Below are positions 27,705 through 35,489 of a DNA stretch of 64,000 nt, one piece after another; positions within the stretch are counted from its first letter, which is position 1; each line of letters starts with the position of its first letter. This DNA is from Kineosporia babensis. Its GTDB lineage: Bacteria > Actinomycetota > Actinomycetes > Actinomycetales > Kineosporiaceae. The notes under the pieces are model-generated. The model saw nothing but the letters and a program-made list of their open reading frames with translations. It did not search any database and was not told the origin of the DNA. The position numbers were made by a program, and so were the translations under genes. Location of the stretch: contig NZ_JAJOMB010000012.1 of the NCBI RefSeq assembly GCF_021129305.1, forward strand, positions 1 through 64,000. The letters are read 5' to 3'.

Positions 27705-28508
27705 ATGCTGGCGGATATCTGGCCGGTGCTGCTCACCGGCCTGGTCGCGGCCCTGGTGCTGCAGGTGCTCACCTTCTTCTACGCCCTGCGGGTGCGGCGA
27801 TTCAGCGTTGTCGACGTCACCTGGGGCCTGAGCTTCGCGCTGATCGCCGTTCTCGCCTGGCTGGTCTCGACGGGTGGCCCGGCCGATCCGCTGCGCCGGG
27901 GCCTGATGCTGGTGCTGGTAACGGTCTGGGGCGTGCGGCTGGCCTGGCACATCGGCCAACGCCAGCGCGGTGAGACGGCCGACGACCCGCGGTACACGGA
28001 AATGCTGTCGCGCTCGTCTGGTCACCCGAAGCTCGTCGCCCTGCGCAAGGTGTTCCTGCTGCAGGCGGTGGTGGCCTGGTTCGTCGCCTTGCCGGTGCAG
28101 TTCTCAATGGCAGACGCCGGTGGTCCGGGCCCGCTGTTGTGGCTCGGGGTGGCGGTCTGGGGCATCGGGTTCTTCTTCGAGGCGGTGGGCGATCGGCAAC
28201 TGCGGCGCTTCAAGGCTTCACCGGCCAACCGCGGCCGGGTGATGGACCAAGGCCTGTGGCGATACACCCGCCACCCGAACTACTTCGGCGACGCCTGCGT
28301 GTGGTGGGGCATCTACCTGATCGCCGCCGACGCCGGATGGTCCGCCCTGACCGTGCTCTCGCCCCTGCTGATGACCTGGTTCCTGGCCGCCAAGACCGGC
28401 AAACCGCTGTTGGAGAAGCAGCTTTCCCGCTCCCGTCCGGGCTATGCCGACTACGTCGAACGAACCAGCGGGTTCATTCCCTGGCCGCCTCGGCGCCCCC
28501 GATCCTGA
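27705..28508 (+). CDS. DUF1295 membrane protein (Rv0446c type)
   Basis: The 267-aa integral membrane protein has about six hydrophobic segments and the reductase/methyltransferase-like C-terminal motif GLWRYTRHPNYFGDACVWWG, shared with steroid 5-alpha-reductase and isoprenylcysteine methyltransferase families. It is likely a membrane reductase that completes the acyl-chain modification (inferred). It begins 6 bp after the UfaA1-like gene and ends the operon. Confidence 0.88.
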   Translation: MLADIWPVLLTGLVAALVLQVLTFFYALRVRRFSVVDVTWGLSFALIAVLAWLVSTGGPADPLRRGLMLVLVTVWGVRLAWHIGQRQRGETADDPRYTEMLSRSSGHPKLVALRKVFLLQAVVAWFVALPVQFSMADAGGPGPLLWLGVAVWGIGFFFEAVGDRQLRRFKASPANRGRVMDQGLWRYTRHPNYFGDACVWWGIYLIAADAGWSALTVLSPLLMTWFLAAKTGKPLLEKQLSRSRPGYADYVERTSGFIPWPPRRPRS

Positions 28509-28873
28509 CCAGCCCTCTCCTCGGCCCTGTTCCTGGTCTGCTGTCCCCTCGCTGGCTGTCTTCTCCTTGGACCGCCCTTTCTCTCGGCCCGACTTCCCTC
28601 GCCCGGCACACGGCTCCTTCCGCCTCCTGTCCGCCGGTCCTTTCTCTTCCCGGCCCTGGCCCACTCGAGTTCGGGCCTTCGTGGCCTGCCCTTCCTGAGC
28701 CACAGGACGGAGTAGGGCCACACCGGAAATGTGTACACCTGGTACCCACAAGGTGACCGGAGCTCCCGGCCGTCCACAGTTCGTATGAGTCGTGACCTGT
28801 GAGAAGTCCTCCTTGTCCACCTACCCGCCTGCCGGGTTCCTGGTCCTCCGGCCGCAAAACCTAAGGTGTCGGC
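28509..28873. other. Pyrimidine-rich intergenic region with a GTGTACACCTGG motif
   Basis: No coding frame is supported. The first about 190 bp are strongly C/T-rich on the plus strand (CCTCTCCTCGG, CTTCTCCTTGG and similar), an asymmetric tract that could act as a Rho-dependent termination site. GTGTACACCTGG at 28731-28742 recurs in two other intergenic regions of this window. TAAGGT at 28862-28867, six bases before the next ATG, is a leaderless -10 candidate. Confidence 0.5.
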
Positions 28874-30268
28874 ATGGGTAGCAGAGACCGCCGCAAGAGC
28901 AGCGGCACCGGGTTCAGAGGCGCTGACGGCCTCGCCGCTGATCTTCCGCCGGTCCGGCTGGCCGAGATTCTGCTGCAGTCGGCCATGAACGTGCTCAGCA
29001 GCAACGATCGGGCGGGCTTCGAGTCGGTGTCCGAGGTTCTGGTGCAACGGCCGGACGTGGACGAGTGGCGTTCGTACGTGGTGCGCGACCTGGCCACACG
29101 CCTGCCTTCGGCTGTGCAACAGGCCTGGTCACGGGGCTGGGAACCGGCCGACGTGATCCGCTACGTCGGCCGTCGGCTGGGCCCCGGCCGGGCCGGGCTG
29201 GCCGCCGAGGCGGTCTCCGAGCAGTTGGCCGGGTATGCCGCGGTCACCGTCGATCCGCGGTGGCATGCCCAGGTGGCCGAGTTCGAGGTGGACCGCTGGT
29301 GGCCGGCCGGGCAGAGCGTTGTGCAAGCCCGCCTGGAACGGGACAGCTGGGTGGTGTTCGCGCCGGAGCTGCTGGAGCTGGTTGCTTTCCTGCTGGTGTT
29401 GCCCGGCCTGGAGCGCATCGGGCCGCCGCCGGGGGAGTACCGAGCCTCCGAGGCCAATGGCGCTGGTGGAGCGAACGGCCCCGGGGCTGGGCCGGCAGGA
29501 GCTGGGCCGAACGGCGCCGGACCGATGGGCGCCGGTGGGGGAGCCCGGCCGGTGGACGAGCGGGTGCTCAGCCGGATCCGGGCGCTGTTGGCCAAAGCCG
29601 AGGCCACCACCTCAGAAGCCGAGGCCGAGGCCTTCACCGCCGGGGCGCAGGAACGCATGGCTCGGCACAGCATCGACCTGGCCATGGTGCAGGCCGCCTC
29701 CGGGCAGGGCCATGGTGGCGCTCACGGCGAACGCCCGGCCACCCGCCGCATCTGGATCGACCCGCCCTACGAACAGTCCAAAACAGTTCTGCTGAATGCC
29801 GTTGCCTCGGCCAACCGCACCCGCTCGGTCTGGACCAAGAACATCGGCTTCTGCACGGTGATCGGTTTCGGCGCCGACCTGGATGCGGTCGAGGCGTTGT
29901 TCACCTCGCTGCTGGTCCAGGCCACGGCCGCGATGAACCGGGCCGGGCGGATCGAAGAGGCCGGCGGCCGGGCGCGCAGCAAGACCTTCCGGCAGTCGTT
30001 CCTGGCCGCCTACGCCTTCCGGATCGGTGAACGCCTGACCGAGGTCACCCAGCAGCAGACCGAGGCGGCGCGCACCGAGATCGGCGACGACCGCCTGCTG
30101 CCGGTGCTGGCCAGCCGTCAGCAGGACGTGGAGGACCGGTTCGCCGAGTTGTTCCCCAGCGTGACCCGGGGCCGCAGCATCCGGGTGGGCGACGCGATGG
30201 GCTGGGCCAGCGGCCGGGGCGCCGCCGACCAGGCCACCTTCGGGACCTCGGCGCAGGTGAGGCCGTAG
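28874..30268 (+). CDS. DUF2786 domain protein, 464 aa
   Basis: The central part holds the DUF2786 motif (RVLSRIRALLAKAEATTSEA followed by EAFTAGAQERMARHSID), a helical domain of unknown function found with protease-like or phage-related proteins. N-terminal about 180 residues are helical. A Gly/Ala/Pro/Asn-rich linker (about 190-225) joins it to DUF2786, and about 200 residues follow with KTFRQSFLAAYAFRIGERL. The start ATG 28874 has a TAAGGT box 6 nt before it. It is a single gene between the lipid operon and small hypotheticals. Confidence 0.75.
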   Translation: MGSRDRRKSSGTGFRGADGLAADLPPVRLAEILLQSAMNVLSSNDRAGFESVSEVLVQRPDVDEWRSYVVRDLATRLPSAVQQAWSRGWEPADVIRYVGRRLGPGRAGLAAEAVSEQLAGYAAVTVDPRWHAQVAEFEVDRWWPAGQSVVQARLERDSWVVFAPELLELVAFLLVLPGLERIGPPPGEYRASEANGAGGANGPGAGPAGAGPNGAGPMGAGGGARPVDERVLSRIRALLAKAEATTSEAEAEAFTAGAQERMARHSIDLAMVQAASGQGHGGAHGERPATRRIWIDPPYEQSKTVLLNAVASANRTRSVWTKNIGFCTVIGFGADLDAVEALFTSLLVQATAAMNRAGRIEEAGGRARSKTFRQSFLAAYAFRIGERLTEVTQQQTEAARTEIGDDRLLPVLASRQQDVEDRFAELFPSVTRGRSIRVGDAMGWASGRGAADQATFGTSAQVRP

Positions 30269-30390
30269 GAGAGGTAATCAGGACAACCGAACTGAGGACG
30301 GGTCCCATCCTTTGGTCGCATCGGTGGTCTTCGAGGGATCAGACGGTTGAGTGACGCCGGTCAGGGTGCCCCGCCCATAGCTTCTTGCTC

Positions 30391-30807
30391 ATGGAGACGA
30401 CGAGTAAGACCCAGCTTCAATCCGGCGCTGCTGCTCCTCGCGGACGTCGTCGGTGGCCGGTGATGGTCGGCACCGCAGTGGTCGTGGTGCTGTTCATCCT
30501 GGGCTGCCGCTGGGTGGTCGGAGACAACCTGGCCGTACTCGAGAAGACCAACCGCAAGGAGTGCGTGGCGGAGCAGTACTGCGTGACCTGGGTCAGCTAT
30601 CCGGATCTGCTGGTCTCCAAGGGAAGGGATGAGGTGCACGTCTATCGCGTGGGACAGGAGAACGGCCGCTTCTACTCGGTGACCGACCCGTTCGCCGGTG
30701 ACGTCGCCGACGCCGAGGTGAGCCTGACCGACGGCGGGATCACCGTCTCCAACAGCAGCGTCACGATCACCTGGAGCGCCGACACCCTGGGCCTGCTCGC
30801 AGATTGA
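30391..30807 (+). CDS. Hypothetical single-pass membrane protein, 138 aa
   Basis: Residues about 22-44 (WPVMVGTAVVVVLFILGCRW) form one membrane segment after a basic N-terminus (RGRRR), so the rest is likely outside. The outer part has two cysteines close together (KECVAEQYCVTW) and a beta-rich end (ITVSNSSVTITWSADTLG). No family is recognised. The ribosome site is weak; an ATG at 30463 would start inside the membrane segment and is unlikely. Confidence 0.55.
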   Translation: METTSKTQLQSGAAAPRGRRRWPVMVGTAVVVVLFILGCRWVVGDNLAVLEKTNRKECVAEQYCVTWVSYPDLLVSKGRDEVHVYRVGQENGRFYSVTDPFAGDVADAEVSLTDGGITVSNSSVTITWSADTLGLLAD

Positions 30808-30915
30808 CGCCGAAATGCCCGATGAGTTCGGCCCGGGGGAGCGGTCTGATCGGGTAGGACTGCGGTAGTCCGCGTAGCCAGCAGTCTGCAGTAGCCAGCA
30901 GCACGAGGAGAAGCG

Positions 30916-31197
30916 ATGTCTTTCCAGGCCTACATCGACGCCGTCGAGGTCAAGTCCGGCATGATCCCGTCCGCCCTGCTCGAGGTGGCCCGGGAACGCG
31001 GTTTCAGCGAGACCAGCAAGGCAAACGACGTAGCGGCCTGGCTGAAGGAGGATTACGGCATCGGGCGGGGCCACGCCATGGCGTTCTTCCACGTGCTGAA
31101 GAACGGTCCGGAGATCAGCGAAAAGCACGTCGGCAGCGGCGGTACCCACGAAGACGAGTCCGCAGTACTGCGGCTGGACGGCAAAGCCAACCGCTGA
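30916..31197 (+). CDS. DUF4287 domain protein
   Basis: The 93-aa product has the DUF4287 pattern: MSFQAYIDAVEVKSGM, then ANDVAAWLKEDYGIGRGHAM and AFFHVLKNG. These small proteins appear widely in actinobacteria and are often found with DUF5655; the fold is thought to be helical and DNA-related, without proof. GAGGAG lies before the ATG. A short GAGCCGGAGCCGG-type repeat follows the stop, and convergent SRPBCC genes lie beyond. Confidence 0.82.
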   Translation: MSFQAYIDAVEVKSGMIPSALLEVARERGFSETSKANDVAAWLKEDYGIGRGHAMAFFHVLKNGPEISEKHVGSGGTHEDESAVLRLDGKANR

Positions 31198-31291
31198 GCC
31201 GGAGCCGGAACCAGAGTCGGAGCCGGGCACGGGAGCGACGCCGAAGTTCGAAGCCGGAGCCGAGGGCCCGGTGGCCGGAGGTGGTGGCCGG

Positions 31292-32179
31292 TCAGGCCGA
31301 GTTCGGCCCAGCGGCCCCGACCTCGGCGTTGGCTTCGGCGTTGGCCAGGTCAGCCGTTGCCCGGGCCAAGGCCTCCACCAAGTCGGCGCCCCAGACCTGC
31401 GCAGCAGCATCCAACTCCGATTCACCAGAGCCCGACACCTCCAGGATCAGCCGGGCTCCCTGACCCGTGCCTGCCCCGAACCGAGCCCGGCCCTCCTGCC
31501 CCGGCACCCCGTCGGCGACCTCGAAAGCGAACTCGCGTGGGGCGTCTACCGTTGTGATCTTCCCGAGCAACGAATCCGAGCCCGCCGAAGCACCAAAAGC
31601 ACTGCCCACCGAGACCGCCGATGCGCCCAGCCACAAGCTCCAGACGCGATCGGCCGAAGTGCTCAACTGGCGCTCGTAATTCAGTCGCCACCCAGAAGCG
31701 GTGCGCGTCACGTCCGGAGCATCAAGGCCGAATCGCCGGGCCAGTTCCTCGTGTCGATCGGACTTCTTGCGGCCCTGCGGTGCCGGAGCATTCTCCGAGA
31801 ACATCGCCTCGAGGCAGATCTCCCAGCCGGTGGCGAAACTGGCTGCGCCGGGCCGGTCGTCGAACAGGTGCACCAGCGTGAACACGGTGCCTTCGCCGTC
31901 CGGGGTCAGAGTGAACTCCAGCTGGTCGGTGTCCCAGGTGAACACCAGGCGGTGCGGCGGATCGGCCTCGAGCACGATGCCGAAGAAGGGTTCGTCGCCC
32001 TGCGGGTCGAACACTACTTTGCCTGCGGTCAGATCGAACTCGACCTGGCTGGGGAACCACTTGGCCAGGCTGGCGGGCTCGGTCACGGCGCGCCAGACCT
32101 GCTCCACCGGATGGTCGTAGCGCCGCTCCAGCCGGACGGCGGGGCGCTCACGGTCGTTCAGGTACTGCGGCTCGGTCAT
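31292..32179 (-). CDS. SRPBCC (AHSA1/START-like) domain protein
   Basis: The 295-aa product carries an SRPBCC/AHSA1 fold (VRLERRYDHPVEQVWRAVTE, PASLAKWFPSQVEF, LVFTWDTDQLEFTL). A C-terminal extension repeats a weaker version (YERQLSTSADRVWSLW), so it may be a tandem SRPBCC protein. These bind hydrophobic ligands or act as Hsp90 co-chaperone-like proteins. ATG 32179 has GAGGAGG before it and overlaps the upstream ArsR-type gene by 4 nt. Confidence 0.8.
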   Translation of the reverse strand: MTEPQYLNDRERPAVRLERRYDHPVEQVWRAVTEPASLAKWFPSQVEFDLTAGKVVFDPQGDEPFFGIVLEADPPHRLVFTWDTDQLEFTLTPDGEGTVFTLVHLFDDRPGAASFATGWEICLEAMFSENAPAPQGRKKSDRHEELARRFGLDAPDVTRTASGWRLNYERQLSTSADRVWSLWLGASAVSVGSAFGASAGSDSLLGKITTVDAPREFAFEVADGVPGQEGRARFGAGTGQGARLILEVSGSGESELDAAAQVWGADLVEALARATADLANAEANAEVGAAGPNSA

Positions 32180-32505
32180 CGATCCTCCTCGGGCGGGGCG
32201 GCAGCAAGGGCGTCGAGTTGGTCCCCGAGCCGGTCCAGGTGCTCGGACCAGATCCAGCGGTACGGCTCGAGCCAGTTCGCCACCTCGGTGAAGGGTTCCG
32301 GGCGAAGCTCGTACCAGCGGCGCTGGGCCTCGGCCCGCACGCTGACGAATCCGGCCTCGCGCAGCACCCGCAGCTGCTTGGACACGATCGGCTGGCTGAT
32401 CCCGAGCTCCTCGACCAGTTCCCCGACCGAGCGAGGACCCTGCCGCAGGAGGCTCAGGATCTCGCGCCGGGCCGGCAGCGCAAGGATTTCGAAGACGGTC
32501 AGCAC
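32176..32505 (-). CDS. ArsR-type HTH repressor
   Basis: The 109-aa winged-helix protein (FEILALPARREILSLLRQGP, ELGISQPIVSKQLRVLREAG, AEAQRRWYELRPE) belongs to the ArsR branch usually paired with SRPBCC genes. No metal-binding CxC is present, so it is likely not metal responsive. The GTG start lies 6 bp after a TACTTT -10 box, indicating a leaderless mRNA. It is coupled to the downstream SRPBCC gene and divergent from a second SRPBCC-ArsR pair. Confidence 0.88.
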   Translation of the reverse strand: MLTVFEILALPARREILSLLRQGPRSVGELVEELGISQPIVSKQLRVLREAGFVSVRAEAQRRWYELRPEPFTEVANWLEPYRWIWSEHLDRLGDQLDALAAAPPEEDR

Positions 32506-32615
32506 CCACTGAAAGTAGCGCGTCAGATATATACCGTCAAGGGAATGTAGCGTGAATGGAGGCTATGTATAGACTGGAATTTATATAAGCAGCCATCGAT
32601 CTGAGGAGTGCGAAC
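32506..32615. promoter_or_regulatory. AT-rich divergent promoter of the two ArsR-SRPBCC modules
   Basis: On the minus strand TTGACG (32540-32535), 17 bp and TACTTT (32517-32512) form a good promoter ending 6 bp before the GTG of the leftward ArsR gene. The 110-bp stretch contains AT-rich blocks (GATATATACC, CTATGTATAGAC, TTTATATAAG), very unusual here and likely ArsR operators. No -35/-10 for the rightward gene is as clear. Confidence 0.6.
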
Positions 32616-33260
32616 GTGGACGTTGCAACCGCGGCAGGCCTGGTGGTCCGGGAGATCCGGAACTCCACCAGGGACGGGGTGTCGACCAAGGTGCAGATCG
32701 CTCGCCGCACCTACGCCACTGATCAGGCCGATCTCTGGGACACCCTGACCAACGCCGAGCGCATCCCCCGCTGGTTCCTGCCGATCAGCGGCGATCTGCA
32801 GGTCGGTGGCAAGTATCAGCTCGAAGGCAATGCCGGGGGTACGGTCGAGCGCTGCGAGGCCCCCGAGGTCTTCGCCATCACCTGGGAGTTCGGCGGGATG
32901 ACGTCGTGGGTCCAGGTCCGCGTACAGCCGGACGGGGCGGGGGCGACGCTGGAGCTGGAGCACGAAGCGGTTGTGCCGCAGGAGATGTGGGACCAGTTCG
33001 GCCCGGGCGCCACCGGCGTCGGCTGGGACGGCGGGCTCTACGGGCTCGGCCTGTACCTGGAGACGAATGCGCCGATGGATCCGGCCGCAGCCGCCCTGTG
33101 GGGTACCACGCCGGAGGGGAAGGAATTCATGCGGCTCTGCTCGGAGAGCTGGGCCGAGGCGGCCATCGCGTCAGGGGACGAGCCCGAGGCGGCGCGTGCG
33201 TCGGCAGCTCGGGTCCTGGCGTTCTACACCACCGCCCCCGAGGACGAATCGGGCAACTGA
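32616..33260 (+). CDS. SRPBCC family protein
   Basis: The 214-aa SRPBCC/AHSA1-type protein (VQIARRTYATDQADLWDTLT, ERIPRWFLPISGDLQVGGKY, EVFAITWEFGG) shares its family with the 31292-32179 product. The GTG at 32616 has GAGGAG upstream. An ArsR-type gene follows 14 bp after it. Order here is effector then regulator, while the leftward module has regulator then effector, so the two are not a simple inverted duplicate. Confidence 0.85.
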   Translation: MDVATAAGLVVREIRNSTRDGVSTKVQIARRTYATDQADLWDTLTNAERIPRWFLPISGDLQVGGKYQLEGNAGGTVERCEAPEVFAITWEFGGMTSWVQVRVQPDGAGATLELEHEAVVPQEMWDQFGPGATGVGWDGGLYGLGLYLETNAPMDPAAAALWGTTPEGKEFMRLCSESWAEAAIASGDEPEAARASAARVLAFYTTAPEDESGN

Positions 33261-33274
33261 CAGGATCTCCCGCT

Positions 33275-33667
33275 ATGGAAGGCGTGTTCGAGGCGTTAGG
33301 CGATCCAGTGCGGCGGCACCTCCTGGAGTTGCTGTCGGCCGGAGAGTTGCCGGTGGGCGCGTTGGTGACGGCGGTCGGTACGCGGACCGCCGTCACCCAG
33401 CCGGCCGTCTCGCACCACCTGAAGGTGTTGCGGGAGGCCGGTCTGGTCACGGTGCGGGCGCAGGGGCAGCGCAGGCTGTACGCGATCGACGAGGCGGGGG
33501 TAGCAGCGGCCCGCGACTGGCTGGACGCGCTGCGCAACCCCGTCGAAATGCTGGCGCAGCCGCTCGATGCCCTGGCCACCGAGATCTCGCGGGGGCAGCG
33601 CGAACGGCGTAAAGGGCAGCAGAACAATGGACGTGGGGCGCCGGGGAGCGCTCGTGAGGCCGGTTGA
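33275..33667 (+). CDS. ArsR-type HTH repressor, second copy
   Basis: The 130-aa winged-helix protein (MEGVFEALGDPVRRHLLELL, VTQPAVSHHLKVLREAGLVT, AQGQRRLYAIDEAG) has a basic C-terminal extension. ATG 33275 is chosen since longer in-frame versions overlap the SRPBCC coding region in another frame. It probably represses its own SRPBCC partner upstream. Confidence 0.86.
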   Translation: MEGVFEALGDPVRRHLLELLSAGELPVGALVTAVGTRTAVTQPAVSHHLKVLREAGLVTVRAQGQRRLYAIDEAGVAAARDWLDALRNPVEMLAQPLDALATEISRGQRERRKGQQNNGRGAPGSAREAG

Positions 33668-33710
33668 TCAGGGCGGCTGGGTCAACCGGGGGACGCACGT
33701 GGGCGCGGTG

Positions 33711-35489
33711 TCAGGGAGCGTCGCCCTGGTCCTGCCAGGAACGCCATAGCGCGGCATAGGAACCGTCTCGCTGCAGCAACTCCTCGTGCGTGCCCAGTTC
33801 GCTGATCCGGCCGTCCTCCACCACCGCCACCCGGTCGGCATCGTGCGCAGTGTGCAGCCGGTGTGCCACCGCCACCACCGTTCGGCCGGTCAGCACCGCC
33901 GACAGCGAGCGCTCCAGATGCCGGGCCGCCCGCGGGTCGAGCAGCGAGGTGGCCTCGTCCAGCACCAGGGTGTGCGGATCGGAGAGCGTCAGCCGGGCCA
34001 GGGCAACCTGCTGCGCCTGACTCGGCCGCAGGCTGTGCCCGCCCGAACCCACCACCGTCGCCAGCCCTTCCGGCAACTGCGCAACCCAGCCCGACGCGTC
34101 CACTGCTGAAATCGCCCGGAGCAGCTCCTCGTCCGAGGCATCCGGCCGGGCCAGCCGTAGGTTGTCCGCCAGAGTCCCGACGAAGACATGCTGTTCCTGC
34201 GTGACCAGGGCGACCTGTTGACGCAACTGCGGCAGCGGCAGATCGACCAGATCAAGGCCGTCCTGATCCGAGGTGACTCGGGCCCGGCCGGCCCGGGGCG
34301 GATGAATCCCGGCCAGCAACCGGCCCAGGGTGGATTTCCCGGCACCGCTCGGCCCCACCACCGCCAGCCGCTCACCCGGCCGTAGCGTCAACGAGATCCC
34401 GTGCAGCACATCGATTCCGTCGCGATAGGCGTACCGCACCTCCTCGGTCGCGATCGAGCGCGGGCCGGCCGGCAACGTGGCGACGTCAGCCCGGACCTCC
34501 CGATCGTCGGGCACCTGGCCGACTCCGATGATCCGGGCCAGTGAGGCCCCACCGGTCTGCAGTTCGTCCATGAAATCCAGCACCAGGACGAACGGGCCGA
34601 TCAACTGCGACGCGTACAGCGCGATCGTGGTGACCTCGCCGATCTGCGCGTGCCCGGCGCTGATCAGCCAGCCACCCCAGGCCAGGGCAACGGCAACCGG
34701 CAGGAGATATCCGAACTCGGCGCAGGGGTACCAGACCGAGCGCAGCCACAGCGTGTACCGCTCGGCCCGGTAGATCCGCGACAGGTTCTGATCGGTCCGT
34801 TGCTTACGCTGCGCCCCGAGCCGCAGCGCGGTGACCGTCCTTGCCCCATCCAGGGTTTCGCTCACCGTACCGTCGAGCTCGGCGTACGCCGCCATCTCGG
34901 CCAGGTAGCCGTCCCGCACCCGGCGCAGGTACCAGCGAGTACCCGGAACTACCACGAGCAGCGCGCTCAGAGTGCCCAGGCCGACCAGCGGGGCGGTGAT
35001 CACGATCGCGACCGCGGTCACCACCGTGCCGACTGCTCCGACCAGCAGGTTGGGAACGGCGTAACGCACGCTGTAGCTGACCGATTCGACATCGCTGGTG
35101 GTCCTCGCGATCAGGTCACCGCTGCCGGCCTTCTCCACCACGGACAGCGGCAACCGGGTGACGTCGCGCAGAAACCCTTCCCGCAGTTCGGCAAAGACTC
35201 GTTCGCCCAGCACCAGCGAACTGCGGTGCGCGTACCAGGCCAGGGCCGCCTGCAGCAGGGTGGCCACCACGAGCAGAGCCACGGCCTGGTTGATGGTCGC
35301 CGCGGTGGCCGTGCCGCGGGTGAAATCCTCGACCAGCGCACCCAGCAGCGCAGGCCCGGCCAGACCGGCTACGGCGGCCGCACAGTGCGCCGCGGCAGAA
35401 CCGGCGAAGCCACCCCGATGCCGGCCCAGCAACCGCGAGGTCTCGCGGCGCACCAGCTCAGGCGAGGCGACCGGAAGCTGCGTGTTCAC
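33711..35489 (-). CDS. Heterodimeric ABC exporter subunit with intact Walker A
   Basis: The 592-aa exporter half has six membrane helices in the first about 320 residues and an NBD: Walker A VGPSGAGKST, Walker B TLVLDEATSLLD and the H-loop VAVAHRLH. Its signature motif is degenerate (SLRPSQAQQ instead of LSGGQ). It overlaps its partner upstream by 4 nt. In a dimer, its own ATP site pairs with the good signature of the partner and would be the active one. Substrate unknown. Confidence 0.9.
   Translation of the reverse strand: MNTQLPVASPELVRRETSRLLGRHRGGFAGSAAAHCAAAVAGLAGPALLGALVEDFTRGTATAATINQAVALLVVATLLQAALAWYAHRSSLVLGERVFAELREGFLRDVTRLPLSVVEKAGSGDLIARTTSDVESVSYSVRYAVPNLLVGAVGTVVTAVAIVITAPLVGLGTLSALLVVVPGTRWYLRRVRDGYLAEMAAYAELDGTVSETLDGARTVTALRLGAQRKQRTDQNLSRIYRAERYTLWLRSVWYPCAEFGYLLPVAVALAWGGWLISAGHAQIGEVTTIALYASQLIGPFVLVLDFMDELQTGGASLARIIGVGQVPDDREVRADVATLPAGPRSIATEEVRYAYRDGIDVLHGISLTLRPGERLAVVGPSGAGKSTLGRLLAGIHPPRAGRARVTSDQDGLDLVDLPLPQLRQQVALVTQEQHVFVGTLADNLRLARPDASDEELLRAISAVDASGWVAQLPEGLATVVGSGGHSLRPSQAQQVALARLTLSDPHTLVLDEATSLLDPRAARHLERSLSAVLTGRTVVAVAHRLHTAHDADRVAVVEDGRISELGTHEELLQRDGSYAALWRSWQDQGDAP

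Noticed and set aside
28509-28820. Minus-strand ORFs in the pyrimidine-rich gap after DUF1295
   Set aside because: They are Arg/Gly/Glu-rich readings of a biased tract, overlap the operon end and lack a start signal.
30270-30330. Terminator hairpin after DUF2786 (AGGACGGG/CCCATCCT)
   Set aside because: The arms have a mismatch and leave a loop of one base, so the structure cannot form as drawn.
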